A stretch of 64,000 nt of DNA, taken from NCBI RefSeq assembly GCF_013299165.1, contig NZ_JAAFKD010000009.1, positions 1 to 64,000 on the forward strand, written 5' to 3'. The first letter of the stretch is position 1; the number at the start of each line of letters is the position of its first letter. The notes under the pieces were generated by a model. That model saw only the letters and a list, made by a program, of their open reading frames with translations. It was not told where the DNA came from and did no database searches. Of the stretch, positions 40,964 to 50,102 are shown one piece after another. This DNA is from Microcoleus sp. bin38.metabat.b11b12b14.051 (GTDB taxonomy: Bacteria; Cyanobacteriota; Cyanobacteriia; Cyanobacteriales; Microcoleaceae). The position numbers were made by a program, and so were the translations under genes.

Positions 40964-41674
40964 ATGGGAGCGAAGCAAGAATTCATCGGTGGCATGAAAG
41001 GGCGATCGGGCGATCGAGATATTGCTACAGTCTACCAGAGCAATTAGATATTTACCGATTGCTGTCGATCGCGTCATCTTTCCTCCGACAGGCTATATGC
41101 AACATCCTTTACTTTATGCAGCCAATTCCAGGTAAATGAACTAGAGAGCTAGCAGAGGTAGGGATGCCCTTTCCTGCGGCGATTAATCGATCGGCGCTAC
41201 TTGATAAAAGTTGAATCTGCTGTCAGTCTTCATAATATAACTTTTTATAAATTTTCCATTCAACGCAAGTATTTATACTGGTGTTATGTAAAGATTTGAT
41301 GAAGTAAATTATTCCCTCGACTCCCTACTCATATAAGTTTCAATTATCTATAAACAGTCAGAGCTTGACATAATGGTATTAATAGTTACTGAAAGCGACT
41401 GAATGTTCCCAAAGCTTCATCACAGAACCATGTCCTTTGAGTTGTTAATTATTGATGCTAATCGGCACCAACAAAAACATAACAATTACTTATAAAGGTG
41501 TTTTTAAAGATTTGATGAAGGCTGGCCATAGGGGATGCCATTACTTATAGTAAGCGTGTAGGCTGTTAATACAGACAAGTTAAAAACAACTATTTTAAAA
41601 TAATCCCTCATCAAAAAACATCAAACTAAATTTAGTTACATCGAGATTGTTTATTGCCCAAAATAACAAAAACT
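40964..41674. other. 711-bp spacer upstream of the polysaccharide genes
   Basis: No gene recognised. It contains a GCAGCCAATTCCAGGTAAATGA word related to one at 63592, and a 24-bp imperfect direct repeat: GGTGTTATGTAAAGATTTGA ending at 41304 and GGTGTTTTTAAAGATTTGAT ending at 41520, both sharing AAAGATTTGATGAAG. These flank an AT-rich region and are possible regulatory sites for the genes beginning at 41675. Confidence 0.5.
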
Positions 41675-42436
41675 ATGAAAAAGATACAAGCTCTCAATAT
41701 TTTTATTGATAATTTTTCTACAAAAGAACTGTTGCAACAACTAGACGAAAGAGGTGGTATTGTTTTTACCCCAAACATAGATCACTTAATGAACCTGCAA
41801 AAAGATAGAGAGTTCTACAATGCTTATCAAATTGCAGACTATAGAGTTTGTGACGGACAAATACTAATGTATTCCTTGCAATTTTTAGGAACACCGATTA
41901 AAGAAAAAATTTCAGGTTCAGATTTGTTGCCCGCATTCTATCAGTATCACAAAAACAACCCCAACATTAAAATGTTTTTGTTAGGAGCGGCGCCTGGAGT
42001 TGCTCGCCAAGCTCAGGAAAATATTAATTTAAAAGTCGGAAGAGAGATTGTAGTTGGAACACATTCGCCATCGTTTGGATTTGAAAAAAAAGAAGAAGAA
42101 TGTTCTCTTATAGTTGATTTAATTGAAAAATCCGGTGCCAACGTACTAGCAGTAGGAGTTGGTGCGCCGAAGCAAGAAAAATGGATTGTTAAATATAAAG
42201 AACAGCTAAAAAGCATCAAAATATTTTTAGCGATAGGTGCCACAATTGACTTTGAAGCAGGTCATAAAAAAAGAGCACCGAAATGGATGAGTAACGCCGG
42301 ACTTGAAACTCCTTATAGATTGTTAAGTGAACCCGGACGACTTTGGAGACGCTATTTAATCAACGATCCACCTTTTTTGGGGCTAGCTTTAAAACAGAAA
42401 ATAAACATTTATCAAAACCCTTTTACTGACTCGTAA
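41675..42436 (+). CDS. WecG/TagA/CpsF family glycosyltransferase
   Basis: 253 residues from ATG 41675 (an in-frame TTG at 41654 has no RBS). TPNIDHLMNLQKDREFYNAYQIADYRVCDGQ contains the conserved TxNxDHL and late D-G of the WecG/TagA fold; GAPKQEKWI and GATIDFEAGHKKRAPKWM are the other family blocks. It transfers a sugar (ManNAc or uronic acid in characterised members) to a lipid-linked sugar at the membrane face during surface polysaccharide synthesis. It is followed within 22 bp by a polysaccharide deacetylase; probably one operon. Confidence 0.9.
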   Translation: MKKIQALNIFIDNFSTKELLQQLDERGGIVFTPNIDHLMNLQKDREFYNAYQIADYRVCDGQILMYSLQFLGTPIKEKISGSDLLPAFYQYHKNNPNIKMFLLGAAPGVARQAQENINLKVGREIVVGTHSPSFGFEKKEEECSLIVDLIEKSGANVLAVGVGAPKQEKWIVKYKEQLKSIKIFLAIGATIDFEAGHKKRAPKWMSNAGLETPYRLLSEPGRLWRRYLINDPPFLGLALKQKINIYQNPFTDS

Positions 42437-42457
42437 ACTTACCAGCAGGAATAAACA

Positions 42458-43378
42458 ATGTTACACCCCTCCAACAAATTCCCAAAAACTACTGTAGAAA
42501 ATGTCTTAACAATCGATATCGAAGATTGGTTTCACATTTTAGATATTAGTTCAACGCCAAGTATCGAAGACTGGCACAAACTAGAAAGTAAAGTTACCAA
42601 AAACACCGAGGTGATTTTGGATTTACTCAACAAACACCATACCAAAGGAACATTTTTTATTCTGGGGTGGGTTGCCGAACATTTTCCAGATTTAGTCCGA
42701 GAAATAGCAAAGCAAGGTCATGAAATTGCTACTCATGGGTACAGCCACGAACTAATTTACAATTTAACTCCCAACGAGTTCCGCCGAGATGTAGCTCGCT
42801 CTCTAGAAGTGTTGGCACGAATTACTTCTAAACCGATTTTGGGATATCGCGCTCCCGGTTTTTCGATCGCTAATTCATCTCTGTGGGCATTAGATATTCT
42901 CGTAGAATTAGGTTTACAGTATGATGCTTCGATATTTCCCATGAACAGAAATCATGGTGGGTTGCCGGGGTTTTCTGGCGACGCAGCATGGCTTACTACT
43001 ACCCAAGGAAACACAATTCTGGAAATCCCGGTAACTCCGACTACACTCTTCAATAAAAAAGTGTATTTGTTTGGAGGCGGTTACTTTCGCCTCGCACCCT
43101 ATTCTGCTATTGCTGCTGGGATTGAGCAACTCAACGAGCAAGCGAAACCGGCATTAGTTTACCTACATCCTCGGGAATTCGATCCGAAGCATCCTAAGCT
43201 GAAAATGAATTTTTATCGTTCATTCACAAGTTATGTGAATCTACACCACACCCATTCTAAATTTGAGCGGATGATTCAGGATTTTAATTTCAACAGTATT
43301 GAGAAAATTTGGCAAATAGGTAGCGATCAAAAGCAGCGCCCGCGGGTAGTTGATAATTGTGTAACTCTTGCTTGCTAA
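42458..43378 (+). CDS. Polysaccharide deacetylase family protein (DUF3473 type)
   Basis: 306 residues. TIDIEDWFHI has the first metal-binding Asp pair; KGTFFILGWVAEHFPDLVREI, HEIATHGYSHELIYNL (HxxxH metal site) and GYRAPGFSI are NodB-homology motifs; the C-terminal part (YLHPREFDPKHPKLKMNFYRSF) is the DUF3473 extension seen in exosortase/PEP-CTERM-linked exopolysaccharide loci. Removes acetyl groups from a polysaccharide or a lipid-linked sugar. Lies between the WecG-type glycosyltransferase and a methyltransferase. Confidence 0.9.
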   Translation: MLHPSNKFPKTTVENVLTIDIEDWFHILDISSTPSIEDWHKLESKVTKNTEVILDLLNKHHTKGTFFILGWVAEHFPDLVREIAKQGHEIATHGYSHELIYNLTPNEFRRDVARSLEVLARITSKPILGYRAPGFSIANSSLWALDILVELGLQYDASIFPMNRNHGGLPGFSGDAAWLTTTQGNTILEIPVTPTTLFNKKVYLFGGGYFRLAPYSAIAAGIEQLNEQAKPALVYLHPREFDPKHPKLKMNFYRSFTSYVNLHHTHSKFERMIQDFNFNSIEKIWQIGSDQKQRPRVVDNCVTLAC

Positions 43379-43501
43379 CAACGGTAAATCGGCAAGAGTT
43401 GATTGGGAAAAAAATCGATCGCTCTCCAGATTGTGCCGCAGTTGCATTGATAGCGATCTACACTTGCTGAAGTCTAAGTCTGGTTATCGGAGAAAATTTT
43501 G

Positions 43502-44401
43502 ATGTCAGAACCGTACAATGCCCAAACTTATGCAAATTTTGGAGTAATTAACGCCTTTAGAGAGGTGGTACACGCACTGCGCGAGCGCAATAAAGCGGAT
43601 AATGCCGTAGCTGTCGCCCTAGAGCGCATTCACCGAGACGAGCAACGGATTGCTCGATGTCTCGGTAAGCCGGTGCGTGAACTTGATATCCTGGAAATAG
43701 GCGGCGGACAGCAGATGGAACGCGCTCGCTATTTCGGAATTGAGAATCGGGTTACTGCGATCGATCTAGATGTGATTCCCTACGGCTTCAATCTGGGAAG
43801 TTATCTGCGAATGTTCCAAGAAAACGGGTTCGGGCGATTGGCGAAAACAGTTGGACGCAAACTGCTATTGGTCGATCGCACAAAACAGCTAGCTTGGCAA
43901 AAAGCACTCGGAGTTACCAACTTGCCGAATCCCACTTTTGTGCAAGGAGATATCTGTCAGGGAATTCTCAAATCGGAAACTTACGACATCGTAGTTTCTT
44001 GGTCAACTTTCGAGCATTTGAGCGAACCTGAAATTGCTCTACAGAATGCGATCCAAGCCCTGCGACCGGGCGGAGTGTTGTACATCGGCATTCATTTATA
44101 CACGTCAAATAGCGGACATCACGACCTCCGTGCTTTTACTGGTTTTCCGCTGCCTTTCTGGGGGCATTTGCGGGAATCTACCAGGGATTCGATCCAACCA
44201 AACTCGTATTTGAACGAGTGGCGGCTGTCTCAGTGGCGATCGCTTTTTAAACGAGAAGCCCAAGGATTTGAAGAGTTTCTCGAATCCTACGGTTCGGAAC
44301 AAGATTTGACTAGCGACATTAGAAGCGAATTAAGCGACTATTCTGATGAGGAATTGTGCACAGTCGATGCGTTTTATGTCTGGCAGAAACCAAGAGTTTA
44401 A
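43502..44401 (+). CDS. Class I SAM-dependent methyltransferase
   Basis: 300 residues from ATG 43502 (CGGAGAAAA upstream). SAM motif I appears as LDILEIGGGQQMERARYFG, the acidic ribose-binding residue in VTAIDLDVI, the post-motif YDIVVSWSTFEHLSEPEIAL and the LRPGGVLYIGIHLYT strand. It likely methylates a sugar in the polysaccharide made by the two preceding genes; acceptor unknown. Confidence 0.85.
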   Translation: MSEPYNAQTYANFGVINAFREVVHALRERNKADNAVAVALERIHRDEQRIARCLGKPVRELDILEIGGGQQMERARYFGIENRVTAIDLDVIPYGFNLGSYLRMFQENGFGRLAKTVGRKLLLVDRTKQLAWQKALGVTNLPNPTFVQGDICQGILKSETYDIVVSWSTFEHLSEPEIALQNAIQALRPGGVLYIGIHLYTSNSGHHDLRAFTGFPLPFWGHLRESTRDSIQPNSYLNEWRLSQWRSLFKREAQGFEEFLESYGSEQDLTSDIRSELSDYSDEELCTVDAFYVWQKPRV

Positions 44402-44525
44402 TCAAGTTTAGGTAGAAAAAAGAGCGGTTGAGGTATTGGGAAAAAATCTGGCGGAGTCGAGCCGATATTCCCAATTACCCATGAATAATAACGAATTACC
44501 ACGTATTTTAAATCATCATAAAAGA

Positions 44526-44690
44526 CGGCGGTTGAGACGGCGGTTGAAACGGCGGTTGAAACGGCGGTTGAAACCGCGTCTACACAGACGAAACCTGCCT
44601 CCGCAGGTTGAAGAGTGCGTGGTTGAGACGGTGGTTGAGACGGCGGTTGAAACCGCGTCTACACAGACGAAACCCGCCTCCGCGGGTTGA
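44526..44690. repeat. Tandem 'acggcggttgaa' units and 'gaaaccgcgtctacacagacg' repeats
   Basis: About five ACGGCGGTTGA(A/G) 12-bp units, then GAAACCGCGTCTACACAGAC, AAACCTGCCTCCGCAGGTTG twice (with CCGCGGG in the second). A shorter copy is at about 15971-16019. The frames through it (44436-44690, 44608-44808) are artefacts. Confidence 0.8.
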
Positions 44691-44791
44691 AGAGTCGGTG
44701 GTTTTAAGCGCCGAGTTTTGTGAATTTAGAATATACTCTGTACATAGATTGACAAGTGCGATCGCCCTTCAACCATTTATCTATCGCAAAT

Positions 44792-45118
44792 ATGAACGTC
44801 AACCATAAGCTCCAGACTATTCTAACCCAGTTGCGAGATCAATTTGAGATCCTGTATGGCGATCGGCTTACGCAAATGGTACTATACGGTTCCCAAGCGC
44901 GGGGCGACGCCCATCCCGACTCGGATATTGATGTTTTAGTCGTTCTCAAAGCACCAGTCCAAATCGGTGAATAAATCGATCGAACTATCCCAATTGTAGC
45001 AGATTTATCTCTTCAAAATGACGTAGTAATTAGCTGCAACTTTATGAATGAGGAACAGTTTACTAATTATCAAGGCCCTTTGCTCAGAAATATTCGTAAA
45101 GACGGAATTTTAATATGA
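44792..45118 (+). pseudogene. mntA: MntA-type nucleotidyltransferase antitoxin with a nonsense codon
   Basis: ATG 44792 starts MNVNHKLQTILTQLRDQF; LYGSQARGDAHPDSDIDVLV is the MNT-domain GSxARG...SDID active site. A TAA at residue 61 interrupts; the same frame then continues IDRTIPIVADLSLQNDVVIS to a natural end at 45118, overlapping the HEPN gene as ATGA. One base change would restore it, so the inactivation is recent, unless read-through occurs. In intact pairs this enzyme AMPylates the HepT toxin. Confidence 0.72.
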
Positions 45119-45189
45119 CACCCGATCAATTAAACTTACTTCTGAAAGCTCGTCAAAGCCTTTTAGCAGCTTTAGCCTATCATCTGTAG
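45115..45189 (+). pseudogene. hepT: HepT (HEPN) toxin, 5' remnant
   Basis: Begins in the ATGA overlap: MTPDQLNLLLKARQSLLAA is the first helix of a HEPN toxin. After about 20 codons it runs into a repeat unit (CTATCATCTGTAGGG) and stops at 45189. The RxxxxxH RNase motif is lost. Confidence 0.65.
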
Positions 45190-45540
45190 GGAAACGGCAC
45201 TGCCGTGTCCGGCGAAAGACTATGCCAATAACACATAAAAAATTGTAGGGTGTGTCGCTAAGAGAAAATCCCTGAATAAAATCGACAATCTCATAGCGAC
45301 GCACCAACCTACACAGTCCAAACAAACCTAACGAATTCTGAAAATTAACACTCAATCTTTCATATTTAGCCTATCATATGTAGGGAAACGGCACTGCCGT
45401 GTCCAGCAAAAAACTAGGCCAATAAAAGCTCAAAAACTGTATGGTGTGTCGCTAAGAGAAAATCCCTGAATAAAATCGACAATCTCATAGCGACGCACCA
45501 ACCTACACGCCAGTCTAAACAAACCTCATAATTTTGTCAT
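45172..45540. repeat. Two tandem copies of a 195-bp composite repeat
   Basis: AGCCTATCATCTGTAGGGAA and AGCCTATCATATGTAGGGAA start the two units; each holds the ACGGCACTGCCGTGTCC palindrome and GTGTCGCTAAGAGAAAATCC ... TCATAGCGACGCACCAACCT. Insertion of this DNA replaced the HepT gene. Confidence 0.85.
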
Positions 45541-45597
45541 AGCAATATTTTCAATAATTACTATTAACAAAGTCAAAAATTACGCACCACCATCGAA

Positions 45598-45840
45598 GAA
45601 ACCGGGTTTTTTACTTAATCTGTGAAATACAGCGAAGATTTCGGAAAAAACCCGGTTTCTGGCCCCCGTGCGGAAGTTTTGAAATACAAAAATTGTAGGG
45701 TGTGTCGCCATTAAAAATCCCTAAAAAAAATCGACAATCTCATAGCGACGCACCAGCCTACACGATCATTGTAAGGTGCGTCGCTATGAGATTTTTACTC
45801 TTTTTTAGAGATTGTCGATGGCGACACACCCTACATATAC
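45598..45840. repeat. GAAACCGGG element followed by inverted 'gcgacgcacc' repeats
   Basis: GAAACCGGGTTTTTTAC to GGAAAAAACCCGGTTTC (45598-45662), then TGTAGGGTGTGTCGCC ... CATAGCGACGCACCAGCCTA (about 45694-45764) and an inverted partner GTAAGGTGCGTCGCTATGAG ... GGCGACACACCCTACA (about 45772-45834). The same family occurs at 61326-61390 and 63715-63875. Nothing coding in 45190-45932. Confidence 0.75.
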
Positions 45841-45932
45841 TCCACGGACTCCAGATGATTCAGAAAGTCGGATTTCCCCCTTGTTTTTCCCCCACAAAAA
45901 AGGTAAAATTCTCAAAACATGGGTTGTAAGCA

Positions 45933-48900
45933 ATGAACGAAGCGCGCCGCGAAGCCTATCAAAATCTGATTGAGTCTCTCCTCACCTGTCCCACCGAGGA
46001 AAGAATCGAGATCCTGCAAGCTAACCTAGAATTAATAGATGATAGTTTTGCCCAATTTTTGCGAGATTGGGCAACTGAAATTATGCCAATCTTGGAGGCA
46101 GAAGAAGCAGACTATTTTGCTAATTTTTTATACGGCTTAGATATCACTTTTTATAATTTGCGTCAGGGCAGTCGGGCAAGTAATTTAGAGGTTGCAATTG
46201 CTTGTATGGAGATAGGATTAACTGTTGTCACTCGCGAAGCTTACTCGGAAAAGTGGGCACTGTTTCAAAACAGTCTGGGAGGTGATTACCAATACAGAAT
46301 CAGAGGGGAAAAAGCCGATAATCTAGAAAAGGCGATCGCAGCTTTTGAGGCATCCTTGGAAATTTACACCCGCGACACATTTCCCTTTGAGTGGGCAACG
46401 TGTCAAAATAATTTGGGGCTTGCCTACCAAAACAGAATCAGAGGGGAAAAAGCCGATAATCTAGAAAAGGCGATCGCAGCTTGTGAGGCATCCTTGGAGA
46501 TTTACACCCGCGACGCATTTCCCGAAGACTGGGCAAGGAGTCAAAATAATTTGGGGATGGCATACCACAACAGAATCAGAGGGGAAAAAGCCTATAATCT
46601 CGAACTGGCGATGGCAGCTTTTAAGGCATCCTTGGAGATTTACACCCGCGACGCATTTCCCGAAGACTGGGCAAGGAGTCAAAATAATTTGGCGAATGCC
46701 TACGGCGACAGAATCAGAGGGGAAAAAGCCGATAATCTCGAATTGGCGATCGCAGCTTTTGAGGCATCATTGCAGATTTACACCCGCGACGCATTTCCCG
46801 AAGACTGGGCAAGGAGTCAAAATAATTTGGGGATGGCGTACCTCTACAGAATTAGAGGGGAAAAAGCCGATAATCTAGAATTGGCGATCGCAGCTTTTGA
46901 AGCATCCTTGGAGATTTACACCCGCGACGCATTTCCCTTTGAATGGGCAACGTGTCAAAATAATTTGGCGACTGCCTACCAAGACAGAATCAGAGGGGAA
47001 AAAGCGGATAATCTAGAAAAGGCGATCGCAGCTTTTGAAGCATCCTTGGAGATTTACACCCGCGACGCATTTCCCTTTGAATGGGCAACGTGTCAAAATA
47101 ATTTGGCGACTGCCTACCAAGACAGAATCAGAGGGGAAAAAGCGGATAATCTAGAAAAGGCGATCGCAGCTTTTGAAGCATCCTTGGAGATTTACACCCG
47201 CGACGCATTTCCCTTTGAATGGGCAACGTGTCAAAATAATTTGGCGACTGCCTACCAAGACAGAATCAGAGGGGAAAAAGCGGATAATCTAGAAAAGGCG
47301 ATCACAGCTTTAGAGGCATCCTTGGAGATTTACACCCGCGACGCATTTCCCGAAGACTGGGCAAGGAGTCAAAATAATTTGGGGCTTGCCTACCAATACA
47401 GAATCAGAGGGGAAAAAGCCGATAATCTCGAATTGGCGATCGCAGCTTTTGAAGCATCCTTGGAGATTTACACCCGCGACGCATTTCCCTTTGAATGGGC
47501 AACGTGTCAAAATAATTTGGCGAATGCGTACAAATACAGAATCAGAGGGAAAAAAGCCAATAATCTCGAACTGGCGATCGCAGCTTATCAGGCATCCTTG
47601 GAGATTTACACCCGCGACGCATTTCCTATAAACAATGCTCATGTTTTATATAGTCTCGGAGGTGCCTACCGGGATAATTCCCAACTCCCAGAAGCTTACA
47701 ATACCTTTAAATCTGCCATTGAGACAGTCGAATCAATGCGGCGTGATATCATTGTAGGTGGCGAAGCAGACAGGCAAAAATTAGCCGAAGAATGGAATGA
47801 ACTTTATCAGTTAATGGTAGAAGTTTGTCTACAAATGAAAAACTCCACTGCCGCCCTAGAATACCTCGAACGCAGCAAAACCCGAAACCTCGTAGAATTG
47901 TTTCACAAAGCCCGCAGCCTCCCAGAAAAATTACAGCGGATTAGTTTTGCACAAATTCGCAGCCTGCTAGCTGAAAACGAAGCTATTTTGGAATGGTACA
48001 TTACCCCAAATGGCTTTAAAGTTTTCATCATCACCCGCAACTATACTCAACCGGATATCTGGCAATCTTCCTCTCAAGACTTGCAAGAATTAAATAAGTT
48101 TCAGCAGGAATATATCGACGACTATATTGAGGGAAGTGACAACTGGAAAAACCAACTAGACAACCGCCTGGAAAAATTAGCCCAAATTCTGCACATTGAC
48201 GAAATAATTGCTCGCCTCCCCGAAAACTGCCAAAAATTAATCTTAGTTCCCTTCCGATACTTGCACCTATTCCCCCTACACGCCCTCACCAGCAGCCGAC
48301 AAAAAGCCGACAAAACCGTACAAACTGGATGTCTTCTCGAACTTTTCCCAGGCGGCGTGAGATACACACCGAGTTGCCAACTTTTGCAATTATCTCAACG
48401 GGTAAATCCGACAGCGGAAGACTCATCACCCAGCAAATTTTTTGCCATCCAAAACCCCACAGAAGATTTAGACTTCACCGATATCGAAGTCGAAGCCATT
48501 GCCAAATCCTTCAATCCAGCCACAGTATTGAGTCGGCAAAACGCCAGCAAAACAGGATTGATGCAACAACTTGCCAGCTTGCAAAATGCCGACATCGCCC
48601 ACTTTTCCTGTCACGGCTTCTTCGACTTTCTCAATCCCGAAAAATCCGCATTAATCCTAGCCGGCGCGAAGATAACCCCCCTTAATCCCCCCTTGCTAAG
48701 GGGGGAGACAAGAGAGGATTTCCCCTTGGTAAGTGAGGAAAAAGGTCAAGAAACTCAAGAAACTCCCCCCCTTAGCAAGGGGGGGCTGGGGGGGGTTCCC
48801 TCCGAGAATAAAGGTCAAGAAACTCAAGAAACTCCCCCCCTTAGCAAGGGGGGGCTGGGGGGGTTCCCTCCGAAGAAAAAGGTCAAGAAACTCAAGAAAC

Positions 48901-49565
48901 TCCCCCCCTTAGCAAGGGGGGGGCTGGGGGGGGTTCCCTCCGAAGAAAAAGGTCAAGAAACTCCCCCCCTTAGCAAGGGGGGGCTGGGGGGGGTTCCCTC
49001 CGAAGAAAAAGGTCAAGAAACTCCCCCCCTTAGCAAGGGGGGGCTGGGGGGGGTTCCCTCCGAAGAAAAGCGTTACATTCGTTCCCGCCGAGGCGAAACT
49101 TTCGACATTGCAGAATGCCTAACACTGACAGAAATCTTTGATTTGCAGTTAAGTAAGTGCCGTTTAGTAGCCCTTTCTGCGTGCGAAACAGGATTAACCG
49201 ATGCGAGAAATACCACAGATGAGTATATCGGATTGCCTAGCAGTTTTTTCTATGCGGGGGCGACGAGTGTACTCAGCACTTTGTGGGCTGTCAATGACGT
49301 ATCTACCGCGATTTTAATGATCAAGTTTTATGAACTTTTGGGCTCAGAAACTCGGCCGCGTGTGTCTGTGGCTTTGCGCGAGTCTCAGTTGTGGCTGCGG
49401 GATTTAAGTGTTGAGGATTTGCTAAAATGGACAGCAGCCTCGAAGTTGCTGAGTAGCGAACACCAACAGAAAATTCAAAGCAGATACAGTCGCGGTTACA
49501 AACAGGATTATCAACCTTATCACGCCCCGATGTATTGGGCGGCTTTCTGTGCTGTTGGACAATAA
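45933..49565 (+). CDS. TPR-CHAT protein with ten near-identical 46-aa repeats and a palindromic insert in the CHAT domain
   Basis: 1210 residues, no signal peptide. Residues 1-115 are a helical N-terminal region (LIESLLTCPTEERIEILQAN). Residues about 120-565 are ten 46-residue TPR-like repeats (RIRGEKADNLEKAIAAFEAS, then LEIYTRDAFPFEWATCQNNL), repeated every 138 bp at the DNA level. A further TPR-like part leads to the CHAT domain (about 830-1210): HFSCHGFF (His894) and LSACETG (Cys1084), ending in YWAAFCAVGQ. Between the two catalytic residues about 130 residues (915-1047) are encoded by PLSKGG palindromic repeats. Probable cytosolic caspase-like peptidase with a protein-sensing repeat array. 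Two same-strand genes follow. Confidence 0.88.
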   Translation: MNEARREAYQNLIESLLTCPTEERIEILQANLELIDDSFAQFLRDWATEIMPILEAEEADYFANFLYGLDITFYNLRQGSRASNLEVAIACMEIGLTVVTREAYSEKWALFQNSLGGDYQYRIRGEKADNLEKAIAAFEASLEIYTRDTFPFEWATCQNNLGLAYQNRIRGEKADNLEKAIAACEASLEIYTRDAFPEDWARSQNNLGMAYHNRIRGEKAYNLELAMAAFKASLEIYTRDAFPEDWARSQNNLANAYGDRIRGEKADNLELAIAAFEASLQIYTRDAFPEDWARSQNNLGMAYLYRIRGEKADNLELAIAAFEASLEIYTRDAFPFEWATCQNNLATAYQDRIRGEKADNLEKAIAAFEASLEIYTRDAFPFEWATCQNNLATAYQDRIRGEKADNLEKAIAAFEASLEIYTRDAFPFEWATCQNNLATAYQDRIRGEKADNLEKAITALEASLEIYTRDAFPEDWARSQNNLGLAYQYRIRGEKADNLELAIAAFEASLEIYTRDAFPFEWATCQNNLANAYKYRIRGKKANNLELAIAAYQASLEIYTRDAFPINNAHVLYSLGGAYRDNSQLPEAYNTFKSAIETVESMRRDIIVGGEADRQKLAEEWNELYQLMVEVCLQMKNSTAALEYLERSKTRNLVELFHKARSLPEKLQRISFAQIRSLLAENEAILEWYITPNGFKVFIITRNYTQPDIWQSSSQDLQELNKFQQEYIDDYIEGSDNWKNQLDNRLEKLAQILHIDEIIARLPENCQKLILVPFRYLHLFPLHALTSSRQKADKTVQTGCLLELFPGGVRYTPSCQLLQLSQRVNPTAEDSSPSKFFAIQNPTEDLDFTDIEVEAIAKSFNPATVLSRQNASKTGLMQQLASLQNADIAHFSCHGFFDFLNPEKSALILAGAKITPLNPPLLRGETREDFPLVSEEKGQETQETPPLSKGGLGGVPSENKGQETQETPPLSKGGLGGFPPKKKVKKLKKLPPLARGGLGGVPSEEKGQETPPLSKGGLGGVPSEEKGQETPPLSKGGLGGVPSEEKRYIRSRRGETFDIAECLTLTEIFDLQLSKCRLVALSACETGLTDARNTTDEYIGLPSSFFYAGATSVLSTLWAVNDVSTAILMIKFYELLGSETRPRVSVALRESQLWLRDLSVEDLLKWTAASKLLSSEHQQKIQSRYSRGYKQDYQPYHAPMYWAAFCAVGQ
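46290..47625. repeat. Ten 138-bp in-frame tandem repeats in the TPR-CHAT gene
   Basis: AGAATCAGAGGGGAAAAAGC recurs every 138 bp. Units 6-8 are identical to each other over almost their whole length, which points to recent duplication or gene conversion. Variation clusters at the two residues before RIRGE (YQD, YHN, YGD, YLY, YKY) and in FEWATCQ versus EDWARSQ. Confidence 0.9.
48675..49074. repeat. In-frame array of CCCCCCTTAGCAAGGGGGG palindromes with variable G-tracts
   Basis: Five to six palindromic units, each followed by CTGGGGGGGGTTCCCTCCGA and AAAGGTCAAGAAACTC. Most read TPPLSKGGLGGVPSE; one reads in another frame (KKVKKLKKLPPLARGGLGG) because neighbouring G-runs differ by one base and the frame is then restored. 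Same family as in topA at 24463. Confidence 0.9.
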
Positions 49566-49575
49566 GCGTTGCTAT

Positions 49576-50045
49576 CAGAAACCGGGTTTCTACCGATATT
49601 TTTTGTTCCACTTAAGATATCTCGCAAGAAACCCGGTTTCTTGGCCACTGAATTGAGGATTGACTCACCAGGATTGAGAAACCGGGTTTCTTCCTAGATT
49701 TTTTGTTCCACTTGAGATTTCTCGCAAGAAACCCGGTTTCTTGGCCACCGAGTTGAGGGCTGACTCACCGGGATTGAGAAACCGGGTTTCTTCCTAGATT
49801 TTCTGTTCCACTTGAGATATCTCGCAAGAAACCCGGTTTCTTTGCCACTGAATTGAGGGCTGACTCGCCGGGATTGAGAAACCGGGTTTCTGCCGATATT
49901 TTTTGTTCCACTTGAGATTTCTCGCAAGAAACCCGGTTTCTTGGCCACTGAATTGAGGGCTGACTCGCCGGGATTGAGAAACCGGGTTTCTGCCGATATT
50001 TTTTGTTCCACTTGAGATTTCTCGCAAGAAACCCGGTTTCTTTGA
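49576..50045. repeat. Five tandem 99-bp units with inverted GAAACCGGGTTTC arms
   Basis: Each unit is GAGAAACCGGGTTTCTxCC, a CCACTTGAGATTTCTCGCAA spacer, GAAACCCGGTTTCTTGGCCA and CTGAATTGAGGGCTGACTCA. Units start near 49578, 49678, 49777, 49876 and 49975. Variation between units is small. Frames on the minus strand through the array are artefacts. Not CRISPR: there are no unique spacers. Confidence 0.88.
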
Positions 50046-50102
50046 CCTTAGTGCTAAACTTTGAAAAATATAACCTTACTATAATTCAAGGAAAAGTTGA
50101 CC

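Noticed and set aside
44436..44808. Arginine-rich small frames
   Set aside because: Products of tandem ACGGCGGTTGAA repeats.
49576..50045. Possible CRISPR array with GAAACCGGGTTTC repeats
   Set aside because: The inter-repeat sequences are the same in every unit, so they are not spacers; no cas genes nearby.
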